Positions 1 to 12,100 of a stretch of DNA of 64,000 nt are shown here, in pieces (position 1 is the first letter of the stretch; each line of letters starts with the position of its first letter). The position numbers were made by a program, and so were the translations under genes. Under the pieces are notes generated by a model, which saw only the letters and a program-made list of their open reading frames with translations, made no database searches and had not been told where the DNA came from. The stretch lies in assembly GCA_003988855.1 (NCBI GenBank), contig QYAI01000003.1, positions 62,001 to 126,000 on the forward strand. Direction: 5' to 3'. The DNA comes from Arachnopeziza araneosa (lineage: Eukaryota; Ascomycota; Leotiomycetes; Helotiales; Arachnopezizaceae).

Positions 1-2
1 TC

Positions 3-335
3 AATGCAGGCGAGGTAATATCTTGGCCAATGAAATGTTTGAAGAGAGACAATTGTGACCAAAGAGGATCCAGATTGTCAATTGACACTAGTTATATGAG
101 CAACGTGCATTTATACGACAGACGAGCGGACGGAAAGAACCCTCATTGGATACAATTGGGGAGCTGGACGGCAAAGAGCGTGGGAGTAGGCCATCTCGAG
201 GATCTATTCATCGTGAGATTAGTCGGCATCCTGCATAATTCTTTCCAAAGGATGAAAGAAATACCAAAAGAACTTGAGAACAGCATGGAAGAAAGGTATC
301 ATCAGAAAAGTAAAATCATTTGGAGATCAACTTGA
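3..335 (+). CDS. Possible 3' end of a gene running off the left edge
   Basis: The frame starting at base 3 stays open from the window edge to a TGA at 333-335, giving about 110 codons with no stop. Codon composition looks like coding sequence, and there are short charged stretches near the end. No domain is recognised, and whether the first internal ATG (base 30) or an upstream exon supplies the start cannot be seen. It may equally be a chance open frame. The next gene (734) is on the same strand, so this would lie upstream in tandem. Confidence 0.3.
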   Translation, partial: NAGEVISWPMKCLKRDNCDQRGSRLSIDTSYMSNVHLYDRRADGKNPHWIQLGSWTAKSVGVGHLEDLFIVRLVGILHNSFQRMKEIPKELENSMEERYHQKSKIIWRST

Positions 336-733
336 CCATTTCTCATCTTTATGCAAACGTAAACAAGTAGTTCAATCACTATAAAATATAGTAAATCAAT
401 CCTGGATATAAGACGGTCTCGAAATAGAGTAAACGGGTAGCACGAAGTGAAGACAGTACTGAACAGAGGACTTTTATCACGGTTTCGGTGGCGATCTTCG
501 GCTTCGATATCAATAACGACTCCGTTAATATTAGGGGTGTTCAACGTTCAGAAGTTTAAGATCTTTTTTCATCGACAAGAAACACGTTGAGTCATGAAGT
601 GGTGACGTAGATGAGGCACTACAAGGAAAGGGGTTAAAGTGGTCACGTGCAACAGTTCGCGCCTCTTCCGCGTCGCGTCTTCCATGACCTTTACATCTCC
701 AACCTCAACCCCAACTCCCTAGAAACCTCAAAA
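336..733. other. Intergenic region / promoter of the AP endonuclease gene
   Basis: No convincing gene is present. The stretch is AT-rich on the left and becomes C-rich just before the ATG at 734. A CACGTG hexamer lies about 85 bases upstream of the start codon and is listed separately. Confidence 0.5.
643..650. promoter_or_regulatory. CACGTG E-box-like motif upstream of APN1
   Basis: TCACGTGC is read about 85 bases before the APN1 start codon. CACGTG is the core recognised by fungal bHLH factors of the Cbf1 type. Function here is inferred only from position and from similar motifs elsewhere in the window. Confidence 0.3.
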
Positions 734-2273
734 ATGCCTCGCGGACTGAGTCGCAAGACTGAAAAGGAAGCTGTTGCAGCCGTTGAGACTGTTACCACGC
801 CTATCAGAAAGAGAGCCGTGAAGGTTGAAACGACTGAGGGATCTCCACGAGTTACAAAGCCATCACCCGCAGAACAATCAAAAAAGAAGGCCCAGGTGGA
901 GCAAGAATCGGACGACGAGATCATTGAATCTCCTAAAATCAAGACTAATAAGATCAAAACACAGACGGCAGCGATACCAAAGACCAAGAAGGCTGCTGTG
1001 AAGCGAAAGGTTGAGACGGAAGAGAACGGAGACGAAGACGCAGATGATACCAAGGCAAAGAAGAAACGAAAAACAAAGGGAGAGAAAGAAGCCGAGGCCA
1101 TGCCAATCGCTGCGAGAACCGCCGTTGAAACATTGAAGAAAGCTATGCGCATTGGCGCCCACGTATCGGCAGCTGGAGGTAGGTCTCACAAACCTTCGTA
1201 TAGATGATTTATTTACGTATCAAGGTGTACAAAATGCCATTGATAATGCAATTCATATTGGTGGCAACTCGTTTGCCCTATTTCTCAAGTCGCAACGAAA
1301 ATGGTCCAGTCCGCCATTGGCGGCCGAGGCTCGAGATCAATTCAGAGAATTTTGCTTGAAGAACAACTACGATGCCGCAAAACATATTTTACCTCATGGA
1401 TCATACCTTGTAAACCTCGCCCAAGCCGATCCCGAGAAAGCCGACCAGGCATATACGTGTTTTCTGGATGATCTCCGGCGTTGCGAGGCACTCGACATCA
1501 AACTGTACAATTTTCATCCTGGTAGTACAGGGAAGAACCCACGCCCAGATGCAATCGCGCGTATTGCGGAGCAGCTCAACAAGGCACACAAGGCAACAAG
1601 TACAGTTGTCACCGTGATCGAAAATATGGCAGGGGCAGGGAATGTGATAGGGTCAACGTGGGAGGACCTGAGAGATATTATCGCCCTGATTGATGACAAG
1701 AGTCGGGTAGGTGTTTGTATCGACACCTGTCATGCATTCGCTGCGGGTCATGACTTGAGATCACCAGAGGCATTTGAAAAGACTATGAGCCGGTTCTCAG
1801 ATATTGTGGGCCTGTCATACCTCAAGGCATTGCACCTGAACGATAGTAAAGCACCATTCTCATCCAATCGGGACTTGCACGCAAATATTGGCACTGGATT
1901 TTTGGGTTTGAGAGCTTTTCACAATGTCGTCAACTTTGGCCCATTTGCAGGCCTACCGATGGTACTAGAAACTCCTATAGATAAGAAGGGGGCTGATGGG
2001 AAAGTGGTTGAGGACAAATCCGTCTGGGCAACTGAAATCAAGCTACTTGAGGGTCTTATCGGTGTGGACCCGGAAAGCGACGACTTCAAGAAGGAGGAGC
2101 AGCGTTTGCAAGATGCTGGAGCGGCTGAGCGAAGTAAGTTTCAAGGTCAAGTGGATAAGAAGACACAGAAGACCCTTGACTCGATGTTCAAAAAGAGCTC
2201 ACCGAAGAAGAAAAAGGCTAGCAAAAAAGAGGACGAAGATGACGAGGAGAGTGAAGGTGGTTGCAGTCATTGA
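734..2273 (+). CDS. apn1: AP endonuclease 1 (DNA-(apurinic/apyrimidinic site) endonuclease, endonuclease IV family)
   Basis: Two exons, 734-1178 and 1225-2273, joined over a 46-bp GT-AG intron that restores the motif IGAHVSAAGGVQNA; the product is 497 aa. Residues 1-137 are a lysine-rich, charged extension with likely nuclear localisation signals. From residue 138 the endonuclease IV TIM-barrel follows. Family motifs seen are ALFLKSQRKW, YNFHPGS, VIENMAGAGN, GVCIDTCHAFAAG, LHLNDSK and LHANIGTG, which carry the metal-binding His, Glu and Asp residues of the Apn1/Nfo family. The C-terminus ends in another Lys/Glu/Asp-rich tail. By family knowledge the enzyme nicks 5' of abasic sites in base-excision repair, in the nucleus and possibly mitochondria. 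The start at 734 follows AAA and gives the basic N-terminus; an in-frame upstream start is not an ATG. Confidence 0.95.
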
Positions 2274-3116
2274 GACACACTTGAGCTACCGTCTCTTGAC
2301 TCAGTTTACCCGCTATCACAATGTCTCGGTCTTCTTTGACTCGTCATCACCTGGGTTATTTTGGTCCATATTCAGTCTGGCCTGATTTGTACTCTACAAT
2401 ATCCGTCTACACCGCCAGTTAGTGAAACAGATTACAACATTTGTGGTATTTTCGAGGGAAAGATAAACCAGAACGAGGAAACCTCTCCCTTCCTTGCCCC
2501 CTTCCTTCACCGTTCTTTTCCTTGTACAGCATTCTTCGTTTGGCTAATCTTTTTGATCTATCCATTGTTCCGATCTTCTTTCTTGTCCAATGTTTAGTTG
2601 TCTTAAGTCTAGTCGCACCGTTAGCTCTAAGTTTCCACTGTCATTAAGTTTCTGAATAGTTTCACAACCCACTCCTTAATGTTTGCCAATTTCTCAACTC
2701 AGTGTAGAGGAGAGGTTGATGCCTAAACTTGACACTTTTACCCATGTAAGGTTCAGATATGACAAAATACTGCGGATTTGTACTGGATGGCAAACTCTCA
2801 ATCTCTTGGCGGTGTCGTTCGCCTCGTCCCTCTCCTTGTGTTGATTGCTTACCGTGGACCTTCGTACCCGGTCTCCCCGCTGCGAGTAGCCGTGCAAGGG
2901 TATACCTACTGGAATGTTACTCTCACTTGATGTCTTTATTTGCGTCAAATCTAGTATGCGTTGGTCACCGATGAACCTTCGAGTATCACACGAGGTGGCG
3001 AAGTCCGGATCCAGAATGACATTTATGACAGGATGTACTTTCATAACTTGGTGTAACATCAAAGTTTGCTCTGATTATATAGAGTGACCCTCAAGACAGC
3101 CTTTCATGAATTTAGA
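2274..3116. other. Intergenic region, nothing recognised
   Basis: About 840 bases of 3'-UTR-like and promoter-like sequence between APN1 and the next plus-strand gene. It has pyrimidine-rich tracts around 2480-2600. Short open frames here lack coding character. Confidence 0.5.
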
Positions 3117-4070
3117 ATGAATTTTGGCTGCTCTGATACTTCTACTTCCTGCTTAGATCAATGCGACATCTGTCCTGATTGCTGTCAACCACCTCCTCCC
3201 AGAAGGAGAAGACGAAGACGACGTCACCACTATCACGTGGAATCAGACCCATCTGCCTTTGATATCATTGATGACCAACCCGCAATCATCCCTTTTCCCG
3301 TTCCAATACGACTGCCAACGCCAGTTGACTCGATTGAGGAAGAGCCATTCATAGAACTATCTCCCATTCGCCCTCGAGTCCTCCCGCTTCTCGAAGAGCG
3401 ACCTATTCTTCCATTCCCAGTCATCCGTCCACGCATCGTCCCCATCATCGAAGAACCCGAGATACCACTCCAACTACTTCCTCCAGTCGACAACGCCGCA
3501 ACCATACTTCCACAACGTCTTCCTATCGTCCCTGTGCCTGTCGCTCGTCCTCCCATCCTCTTCCCTCAGCCATTCCCTCAGCCATTTCCTCAGCCGACTC
3601 CGTGGCCGCAGCCGTTTCCAGTTGCTCAGCCATTCCCGGTACCCACGCTCGTTCCGCACTTCGTTCCGGTTCCTCAGATCGTCGTGGTTCAGCAATTCAT
3701 CCCGGTTCCCATCCCAATCGTGGTCAATAACTCCCCTCATTCGGTTGTTGTTAATCACTTCAATCCCCAGGTCACCAATAATAGTACCTTGGTTGTGAAT
3801 AACGATAGTCGACAATTTGACAATCGACAAGACAATCGTCAAGATAATCGACAAGTCAACAGTGACAATCGACAAGATAATCGGCAATTCGACAATCGCC
3901 AAGACAATCGACAATTTGACAATCGTCAAGACAATCGTCAAGACAATCGTCAAGACAATAGCGACAACAGTCTTGAATTGAGTCTTCTAGCCGTTCAAAA
4001 TAACCGAGACTGCAACAAACCAGTACAAAATAGTGAGCTCCAAAGCATCTCAACCCCTATCAAGCTATGA
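3117..4070 (+). CDS. Hypothetical low-complexity protein: Cys/Arg head, Pro-rich middle, DNRQ repeats
   Basis: A single open frame of 317 aa from the ATG at 3117; the frame extends upstream only to a GTG, so 3117 is preferred. Not recognised as a known family. In order it has a short Cys-containing N-terminus (GCSDTSTSCLDQCDICPDCC), a Pro4 run followed by Arg8, then about 150 residues rich in Pro, Ile, Val and Phe with PQPFPQPFPQP-type repeats. Next come an Asn/Val-rich segment and about 50 residues built from DNRQ tetrapeptides and FDNRQ pentapeptides (ten DNRQ copies). There is no signal peptide or clear membrane segment. It is followed 94 bases downstream by another repeat protein on the same strand. 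Function unknown; likely disordered or fibrous. Confidence 0.6.
   Translation: MNFGCSDTSTSCLDQCDICPDCCQPPPPRRRRRRRRHHYHVESDPSAFDIIDDQPAIIPFPVPIRLPTPVDSIEEEPFIELSPIRPRVLPLLEERPILPFPVIRPRIVPIIEEPEIPLQLLPPVDNAATILPQRLPIVPVPVARPPILFPQPFPQPFPQPTPWPQPFPVAQPFPVPTLVPHFVPVPQIVVVQQFIPVPIPIVVNNSPHSVVVNHFNPQVTNNSTLVVNNDSRQFDNRQDNRQDNRQVNSDNRQDNRQFDNRQDNRQFDNRQDNRQDNRQDNSDNSLELSLLAVQNNRDCNKPVQNSELQSISTPIKL
3810..3966 (+). repeat. In-frame 12/15-bp tandem repeat encoding (F)DNRQ
   Basis: Units of the type GACAATCGWCAA, some with an extra Phe codon (TTT or TTC) before the unit, are repeated about ten times. Units differ mostly at third codon positions, so the amino-acid repeat is kept while the DNA has drifted. 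Confidence 0.9.
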
Positions 4071-4164
4071 AAGATCTCTAACGATGGAAATAGAAATTTG
4101 AATCTTCAGTAGGCAGATCTTTACGACATCGGCACAATCTTCTTGATTACCAAGGTCCAAAAAC

Positions 4165-5451
4165 ATGGTTTACTCACGGAGCAGAGATCTTACCGATCTC
4201 CTCCGCAGTGCCGAATCTGAAAGCTTCCAGCGTGATGTCATATTCCGCATGCTGGGTGTAGACCATCTCTCTCGTGATGATGATATTCGACGTGCTGCTA
4301 TCCTTGCTGCCGCCGGTCATGGAGGTTATGGGTTGCATGATGACTTTACTCTCGAAGATCTGATTCGGGCTGATGACATTAGGCGGTACGTGATTCCAAG
4401 AAATGTTTGAAAGCTAGAGTACTGAATCTCGATACAGAATCAACGTTTGTGCTCAGCTAGCAAACAGCAACGTTCGAGTTCGCGACCTCAACGCAGAAGT
4501 TCATCCTAAGATGAATAGCCAAGGCCGTTTCATGAAGGCTTTTGATGTTCCTAAGAGAATGGAACAGCTCCTTAGCATGGACAGCAAGTGTTTCTCTCAT
4601 TGAATATTATAGTAACTAACATCCACTGAATAGAAGAAGTCCTGGACCGCCTTCTCCGCTTTTACGACCTTGTTCCCGACATCTCTCGTCGATTGAATCT
4701 AACATCTAGTCTCCGTACTAGTACCACTCTCCTCTCTTCACTCACGAGCAACCTGATAGATACCGACCGCGACTCCAAGATGATCTGTCTCCTCGAATTC
4801 CTGGGCGTAGATATCAACGACATTGGGCTCGACCTCCGTCGGGACAGATACCTTAGCACCGCTGGCCTCCTTACCAGTTCCAGTTCTCTCCTTAACCCGT
4901 CTAACTCCCTGCTCAATAATACGAGCTCCCTCTTGTCTACAAATTCGTTGCTGAACCCGAATAACTCTCTGCTCAACGGCTTGAACAACTCGAATTCAAT
5001 ACTCTCTCAAAGTTCTCTGTTAAACCCCAACAGTTCCCTCCTAAACGGCCTAACCAACACGAATTCTCTCCTCTCCCAAAGCTCCCTCTTGAACCCATCC
5101 TCATCCCTTCTCAACAACACCAACTCTCTCCTTCGCACAGGTAGTCTATTATCTGGATCCAACGCTCTCAACAATACGCTCAACTCTTCCCTGCTCAACA
5201 GCTCTCCCCTCCTCACATCCTCTCTCCTCAACAACTCATCCGGCAGCCTACTTAACCCGCCACGCAACAACCTCCTCGCTTCCCATCCGTTGCTTAATGG
5301 AACCAGTCCTTTGACTGGGCCGCTGGGTAACTCCAGTGCGTTGAACAATCTGTTCCCGACCTCGGCGGACCTCGCGTATCGCATGACTAAGGATGGCCTG
5401 GAGAAGTTTGAGGCGCAGGAGAGGAAGTGGAAGGCTGGGTTGGGGATTTGA
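4165..5451 (+). CDS. Hypothetical Asn/Ser/Leu-rich repeat protein (SLLN repeats)
   Basis: Three exons are proposed: 4165-4385, 4438-4583 and 4634-5451, giving 394 aa. The first intron is GT-AG (52 bp). The second fits only as a 50-bp GC-AG intron (donor GCAAGT), because the nearby GT donors break the frame or create a stop. The N-terminal third (residues 1-200) is ordinary, charged and probably helical, with no recognised domain. Residues about 203-343 are built from repeats of the form [NS]SLLN followed by 2-3 residues, including two adjacent 23-residue copies. The C-terminus is a short charged helix. No signal peptide is seen. Function unknown. Regular Leu-Leu spacing in an Asn/Ser background could form a solenoid or a prion-like segment; this is speculation. 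Confidence 0.65.
4954..5091 (+). repeat. Two adjacent 69-bp in-frame tandem copies inside the SLLN gene
   Basis: Bases 4954-5022 and 5023-5091 encode near-identical 23-residue blocks, both beginning NPN and ending LSQSSLL. They differ mainly by synonymous or conservative changes. This is the largest unit of the SLLN repeat array. Confidence 0.8.
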
Positions 5452-6164
5452 TGAGGGATGAGAGCTCATCAACTCATCTTCTCATCTTCTCTGCGAGTCC
5501 TTGGTTCTAAGTTTTGACGGGGCTTATTTGATTTGATGGCAAAGACGATCACACCACCTTGAAGTTCCCGCTAGTTCCTGCATCTCTCGTCTTTCTCTAA
5601 TTCGGGTTCACGTTACGACACCGTAGCTAGTAATTAGATTTCCTTGGGTTTCTCTGTTTGGAGGTACAAGTGACGACTTGAGATATGATGCTTTTTGGCC
5701 CTCCTCTGATTGATCCGGCGCTTTGCTACATTATTTTCCGGGAACTTTGAGGGGGAGGTGAGATGGGGAGAGGAAATAGATTGATCGTCACTTCTTGGGA
5801 GGGGATATGGATTTCACCGAAAAGCGGGCGGGGTTTTACGTTGTTTGGGGGGGCTCTGACTTTCTGGCGACCTCGTCTTAGTAATCTGTGGTGGTAGAAG
5901 GGGATGTCATATACCCCCAGACATCAATGCCATTTGTAATTAGATTAGTAGAGGATAAAGCAAATCAAGAACTATCTAAAGATTTCGAGTTGAAAAAGGG
6001 CTAGAGCACTTTCAACATCTTTTCGGCTATGGGAATCACTTGAATATTGTGAAATGACTTGTATTCTTTTTCATAATTAGCATGGAGCCCAATGCCACGC
6101 ACAATACAATCCCACCATGCAAATGCTACAAACCCAACACCAAAACCCTCAATGCAATTCATCA
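5452..6164. other. Convergent intergenic region
   Basis: About 710 bases between the 3' ends of the SLLN gene (plus) and UTP20 (minus). G-runs appear around 5740-5860 and AT-rich sequence after 5930. No gene or RNA is recognised. Confidence 0.5.
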
Positions 6165-9100
6165 TCACTGTTCATGTCTCCTCCTAGAATGTTCCTGTCC
6201 TTTTTCCTTTCTCCTCTCCTTCTTCCTCTCCGTCTTCTTCCTCTTCCCCTCGCCATATTTCTCTGGAGCAGCCACAGCCTCAACTTTCCTCTTCGAACTC
6301 CTGGCAATTCTCCTCTGCTTAATGCCTTCCCTAACCCTCACCAAAGCTTCACTGTAATCTGCCGTTCCGATCTTTTTCTTCAAATTTTCCATGATCTCCC
6401 CGCTTGTTGATTTCAGTGCTTCGTATCCGGTGCGGAAGGTGGAGTCGGTGGAATAGGGGGTAGGGATTGTTGGGTCGGTGAGGTTGGATAGGGGAAGGAG
6501 GAGAGTTAGGAGACAAGGCGAGAGTGAAGTTGACGGGAGTGTGTTGGTTAGATGCTGGATTAGTTGAAGTGTTGAAGTTTTGGGCACCAAGGCTTCGGAA
6601 CGGGGTGGCGTTGTTTCTCGTCTTAGAATGAAGCTCATTCGTTCAAATAAATACTCGAGAGCCATTTTCTTTCCCCTTTTTTCTCGCTGAAACCCATCCT
6701 CGTCGTCTTCTTCTTCAGCACGATATGTGCCACGCCACTGCACTTTATTTGTAGATGCACATCGAGCTAGAAAAACAAGGTTTTTAACTGCTTCATCTGC
6801 AAGTAAGTTTGTGAGCCCTGGAGTTTTGAAAACTGATACAATTCGCCAGATTAACTCGGTAATGTCATCTGAATTGAGGTTGAGACCACCAGAACCTTTG
6901 AGAGGAAGACCTTCAAGGCCAGAATCAGAGTTCATGCGCGCGAAATCGGTAAAATAGATTGAGGTGAGTCTGGAAGCAGAGAGCTTCACCCATGCGTGAG
7001 GATACAACAGACAAGTTCGAATTCCGGACCAGAGAGCTTTTGTTTTTGATGAGAAGAGGGTGATCGGAAATGTTTGAGCGAGAGTAAGGGTAAGTTGTAG
7101 TGCGGTATAGATTTGCTCCCAGTCCGAGTCTTGGTCATCTGCCGTCTTAAGCGTATTGAGGATCGAATCGAGGAGCGTCGATACCTGACTATCATCCTCA
7201 GATCTCGAGTCGTAGTAGAATCCATATGTTTGAAATGCAAGCCGTAACACAGACGGATTGTCATTTTGCTTGACCCAAGAACTCAAAAGATTAAGGAAAG
7301 TGTCTAGTCGTTCAGAATCCGCTTTAGAAAAGATGGTCTTCATCACCTCCCCGGCAGCCATTCGACACTTTTCACTATCATCGTTCGCTAACACAAATAT
7401 AAGGGGTACAAAACATGTCGCTGCTACTTCTTGGACAAACTCATTGCTAGATTTCGAAAGCAGGAGATGAATGACTTCAAGGATTGACAATCTGCCACCT
7501 TCTCGATCGTACTTCAAATTTGCTACGATGAACGCGAGTTGCTTAGACCATCGATTCTTCTTCTGCGGGTAATCTCGTAAGAACTGGAAGTACGCTCCTC
7601 GAGCAAGATCACGAGTATCTTTATCATCATTGGTAACCATAACTGTCCCAACATAATCTAATGTGTCGTAAACAACCGCAGTTTGAGCTTTTGAGTCCAA
7701 CACAGCACGGACGAAATTGAAGGTGACGTGGCGACGATCCGGCTGGGTCATGTCCTCTTTCAATCTTGCGAGGAGCTCATCGATCGAAGTATCTTTCAAA
7801 GACACATCTTGCCGGTCGCGTAAAACAACAGATATCAATTTAAGTGCTGCTTGAGAGATGTCTGAGGTAGTCGAAGAATTAGCCGAGATGGCTTTTATGG
7901 CTTCTGCAGTGGATATGCGGTACAAATTCAGTCCATCGCTTTCAATCTTCACCGGAACTTTGACGATGGTGGTGAGTAGTTTGAAAGTAGCAGTCTTGAC
8001 TTCCTCTTCTCCTTGGACAGCAGCATCGCCAAGGATGGGAATAAAACCTATAAGATTGGCTGAAGTTCGTAGATTGTCGTGCTTCTTCAGGACCGATCTC
8101 AAAACGTCAAAGGCAAAGCGCACTAATTTATATGTATAAATAGTGGTGCTTCCTCTTTCGCCCGACTTTTTGGCATTTTTTGGGATAAAATATTTTTTCA
8201 GCCGATAATCAACTTTTTCCTTTTCTTGTGGCTTCTCGCTGTTGTAAACATCTTGAATAATCTCGTAGCAGAAAATGAGGCTGTCCCTGCTGTTTGCCGC
8301 CGAGTTCTTAAGCAAGCCATTACTAATTCTGTTGAGCAGTTCATCAATCTTTCGGACTGTCCGAAGATTTATCTTTTCTTTGAGCAGGACTTGTATTGGC
8401 TTGACAAGATCGGTCAAGCGGCTTAGTGTGGCAGTTCTGGCAATAAGTTCCATCGAGTCATGACTCTTGCTGCTCTTAACTTCTTTCATCTTGCTCACAT
8501 ATTCCTCTGCATCTTTCTCCTGGCCAGTAGCGCCAAAGATATCATCCATGATGATTGCTACGATTGATGGAAGACAGTAATCAAGGTCTCCTGGTTCATA
8601 CTCAGGTATGGTTGCGACAAGAATTGAGTGCATTGTGTAAGAAAGTACGTGAAGCTGAGCTCCCCGTGCTAGAGCGCCTCGAAGTTCCTTCAGGACGAAG
8701 CCCACACATGATGGTCCAAGAAGAACGCAAATTTTCGTGAGTGTGTCACGTGTCATATCCCGAGACTCTTGAGCTTTGCTCCTCAAGATATGACAGATGT
8801 CTGTCAAAACTGCTGGAAGTCGCTCATTAAGCTGATCTTGGGGAAGTAGCTTCAATAATCTCACGATAATTATGGCGACGGGCACTCGAAGGCTGACTGT
8901 AGACTCGTCTTTGTCATGAAGGTATTTCGTTAGCGGTGGAAGGATGTTCGACGAGAGATCCTCTGCAAGTTTCTGCTGTTTAGGTATGGTCTTTGATAAT
9001 GTACTTTTCATCTCTGGAGTGTCATTTTCTGTTGGGATTTGTGCAGCGAGAGCCAGAGAGTCAATAACTTTCCCCAACAATCGGATGATTTGTTTCTCAA

Positions 9101-12100
9101 GCTCCGGTTTGCTCTCAACGTAGCCAATAAATCTTCTGAGCATAGCACGATACTGAGGCCATTCCAGAGAGCCGGCTAAGATTCCTACAGTAGTTGTAGC
9201 TTCAGCAGCTAGACTGTGAGCGTCGCTCCCTTCAGCGCGGTCGAATATGAAATGTTCAATAAGAGGAATAAAGAAATGGCTGACGTTCTTCCCACTAAGT
9301 TCTCTTTTCTCAGCAGCGGCAGAAAGTTGTCCCAGTGCACTTGATTGCCTCCCCTTCCCAGGGGAAATAATGTTGTTGAAAAATGAAGACTCCAACTCCT
9401 CTTCGCCAGCCAGAAGTCCGTTCAGATCACTAACATCTTGCGAAGTAGGAAATGTTCGGACGACATGAGCCATTACCTTAAGGTATTCGCGACGAGTAAT
9501 CTCGGATGGCTCACGAACTCCTGCGAACAGAGCAGGCATAAGTATTGTGGAGACCATGTCCATAAACAGCTCCCGTTCTGGGTTGTCCCTTGCTCTTCCT
9601 GCGGCTTCAATGAACTTACATATTCCATCAGATGAATTCGAAGATAATATTCCAAACTCTTCATCTTGTTTGATATAGTAGAGCATATTGAAGAAAATTG
9701 GAGCCCACTGTCGAGGTGTGAATGGAATCTCTCGATAGGCGTTAATCACGTTGAAAGATTTTAGACGTCGGTCATAATCAGGTTCGTCGAGACGATTTTC
9801 CAAAAATGAGTTCAAACCCATGCAGAGTGAGGCAACTTCTCCCAGGACTGTGTCTTTGTCTGAATAAACCTTCAGTACCCTAGCGAGTACTTCCCGCGAT
9901 GTCTTGTCCTTGAAGAATCCAAAAAGTGAAGTAATTGTGTTGTAGACTTTGTTTGAGAGTTCTGGATCATTCTGGATCTCGTAGAGAGGGACGAAGTGCT
10001 CCAAAACAAGGAGTAGGCCGCTCTTTGTTTTAGGGCTCACACGTCTAGATGGTTGGTCCAGGAGAAATGTTGAGATATCGACTAGGTTACGAGCCTGGGT
10101 TGAAGTGGTGACAAGTGGAGCCATCTCAGACACTGTTTCAATACAAGATTCAAGAAGATCTTTGCTCAAATCTTGGTGACTTCTAAGCACTATGCTTATT
10201 TGAATTAACAACTGATCAATATTTGGCGTAAGTAGCTGAGCTCTCACTTCAGCCCCTATTTCGTTCCCCACATCCTCCCGAGCAAGTTTTATGATATTTC
10301 TGATGATGTTTAAAGCAAAAAGCTTGACTTCATCTTTCGATTTTGGCGGTATTAAGCATTCAGCTACTTTTGGTAAAATCTGACTGTTGATTCCCAAAAA
10401 GAGGATAGACTTCGAGGATCCGGACCATGTCGAAAAGAGTCGAAGAAGAACTGAGATGCCTTGGCTGGTTTCAATTGGCAGGTTTGTGAGTCTTGGTGAA
10501 ATTATTTCGTCATTTATGATAGTGATATATGGTACCCAATTGTACTCTGGGGCATTCAAAAATAGGAGGACCAAGCATTTCAGCCCGGTCTGACGAACGA
10601 CCTTGAGTAAAGAGGTTTGACTGGGAGTGTCGTCAGATTCTTCGCTATCTTCGGTATCATCTCTCAGTTGGCGAGATGCATATATAATGCAGTAAAGGAC
10701 TGCATCTGCCAGTGGTTGAGTAAATTGAACAATCTTTGTTCCAAGCTCTTTTAACACCCCTTCGATCATATGAGTAAGACCAACTTGTTTTCTGACACTC
10801 AAATGCTCCTTTTCAAAAACTGAGCTATCCAACTTGCCATCCTCAATGAGGTTAGTGCCGTCTAATTCTCCCAGAGCGATATTAAGAAATCCTCCAACAT
10901 CTTCAGGGTTAAGTGTGCGCAAAATTGTAAGTCTTCGAGCTTCCATTCCTTGCCTGCCACTTGCAGCACCTTTTCGCGATATGGATCGGCCATAAAGAAG
11001 TCGTAATAGGACTGGCATAAGAGCAGAGCGATGTTCACTTTGAATCAAAGTCTCGCCTTGGAGCAAGAGCCCAAGTTCTTCTTTGAAGCGCGCTTCATCA
11101 AGAATATTGAAAAGATTCTCTTCATATGGTCGAATACCATGATTTTTCCATGTAAGAACGGCTTTCAAGGCCGCCTTCTGTATTTCAATATCGCCATTTG
11201 CTAGAAGCTGCAAGAGAGCGTTCCAGACATCTTCTGATTTGTACAGAGACTTGGGGTTGAGAAACAGGCCCAATATGTCGAGTTGAGCCTTTTGATCTTT
11301 TCGTGTCCAGTCACTGAGAATCTGTTCATCGTTTTCTTCAAACTCTATTAGACCTCCATTCTGGGTATTAGCCCAAGACAGAAACATAGGAATGAAGATA
11401 CGAGATCGCTTCTCCGCTAGACCTGGAGCTACCGAGAGAACCCGTAGAGCTTGAGCTCTTGCTGATGTAGGGTGAGTTGCCACTAAAGACTGGGCAGCAG
11501 CAAACTTTTGAAGCATTGTGTCTCGAGCACATAGAACTCCGGTTTCTGCATCAGATCCCAGCTGATCCAACTTCATCAGATTCAAACATTCAAAATCAGT
11601 CAAGCCATTATTCGCACTAGACTCAATGTTCTTTCTGCCTCCACTCCATGCCACTGAAGGGGTTTCCAGCCACGAAAATGCAAGTTTTGCCACAGCTTCT
11701 TCTCCACTCTTACTTTGTGAGATGAGTTTAAGAGATGACGAAGCGTCTTCCCAAATCTGAGCAAATTTCACCGTAAGCATTCCAAAGCAAAATGCGGGAA
11801 TGGCATCTTTCAGCCATGGTACAGAAAACTCATTTGCATACATCGTAGCAAGCTTCCGAATGTGCATCGAAGTTGAGCGTGCAGTCTGCAAATCCAAGGG
11901 CGTTTGCTCTATCATCATCATAATGGACAAGACTTCTGAAGGGGCAAAAGCTTCGACATTGTGTAAATGCTCCAACAGTCGAAGTGAAATTAGTCGCAGC
12001 TCATGAGAATCCGTTGATAAGTTTGAGACAAGTGAGTTCACCAGTAAGTCATCCATATCATTGTCCAAATCTTTAGATGGTGAAGCAGGGTTTGGTGAAA

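Noticed and set aside
3810..3966. CRISPR-like regular repeats
   Set aside because: The 12/15-bp units are contiguous, in frame and encode DNRQ; there are no spacers, and the genome is eukaryotic.
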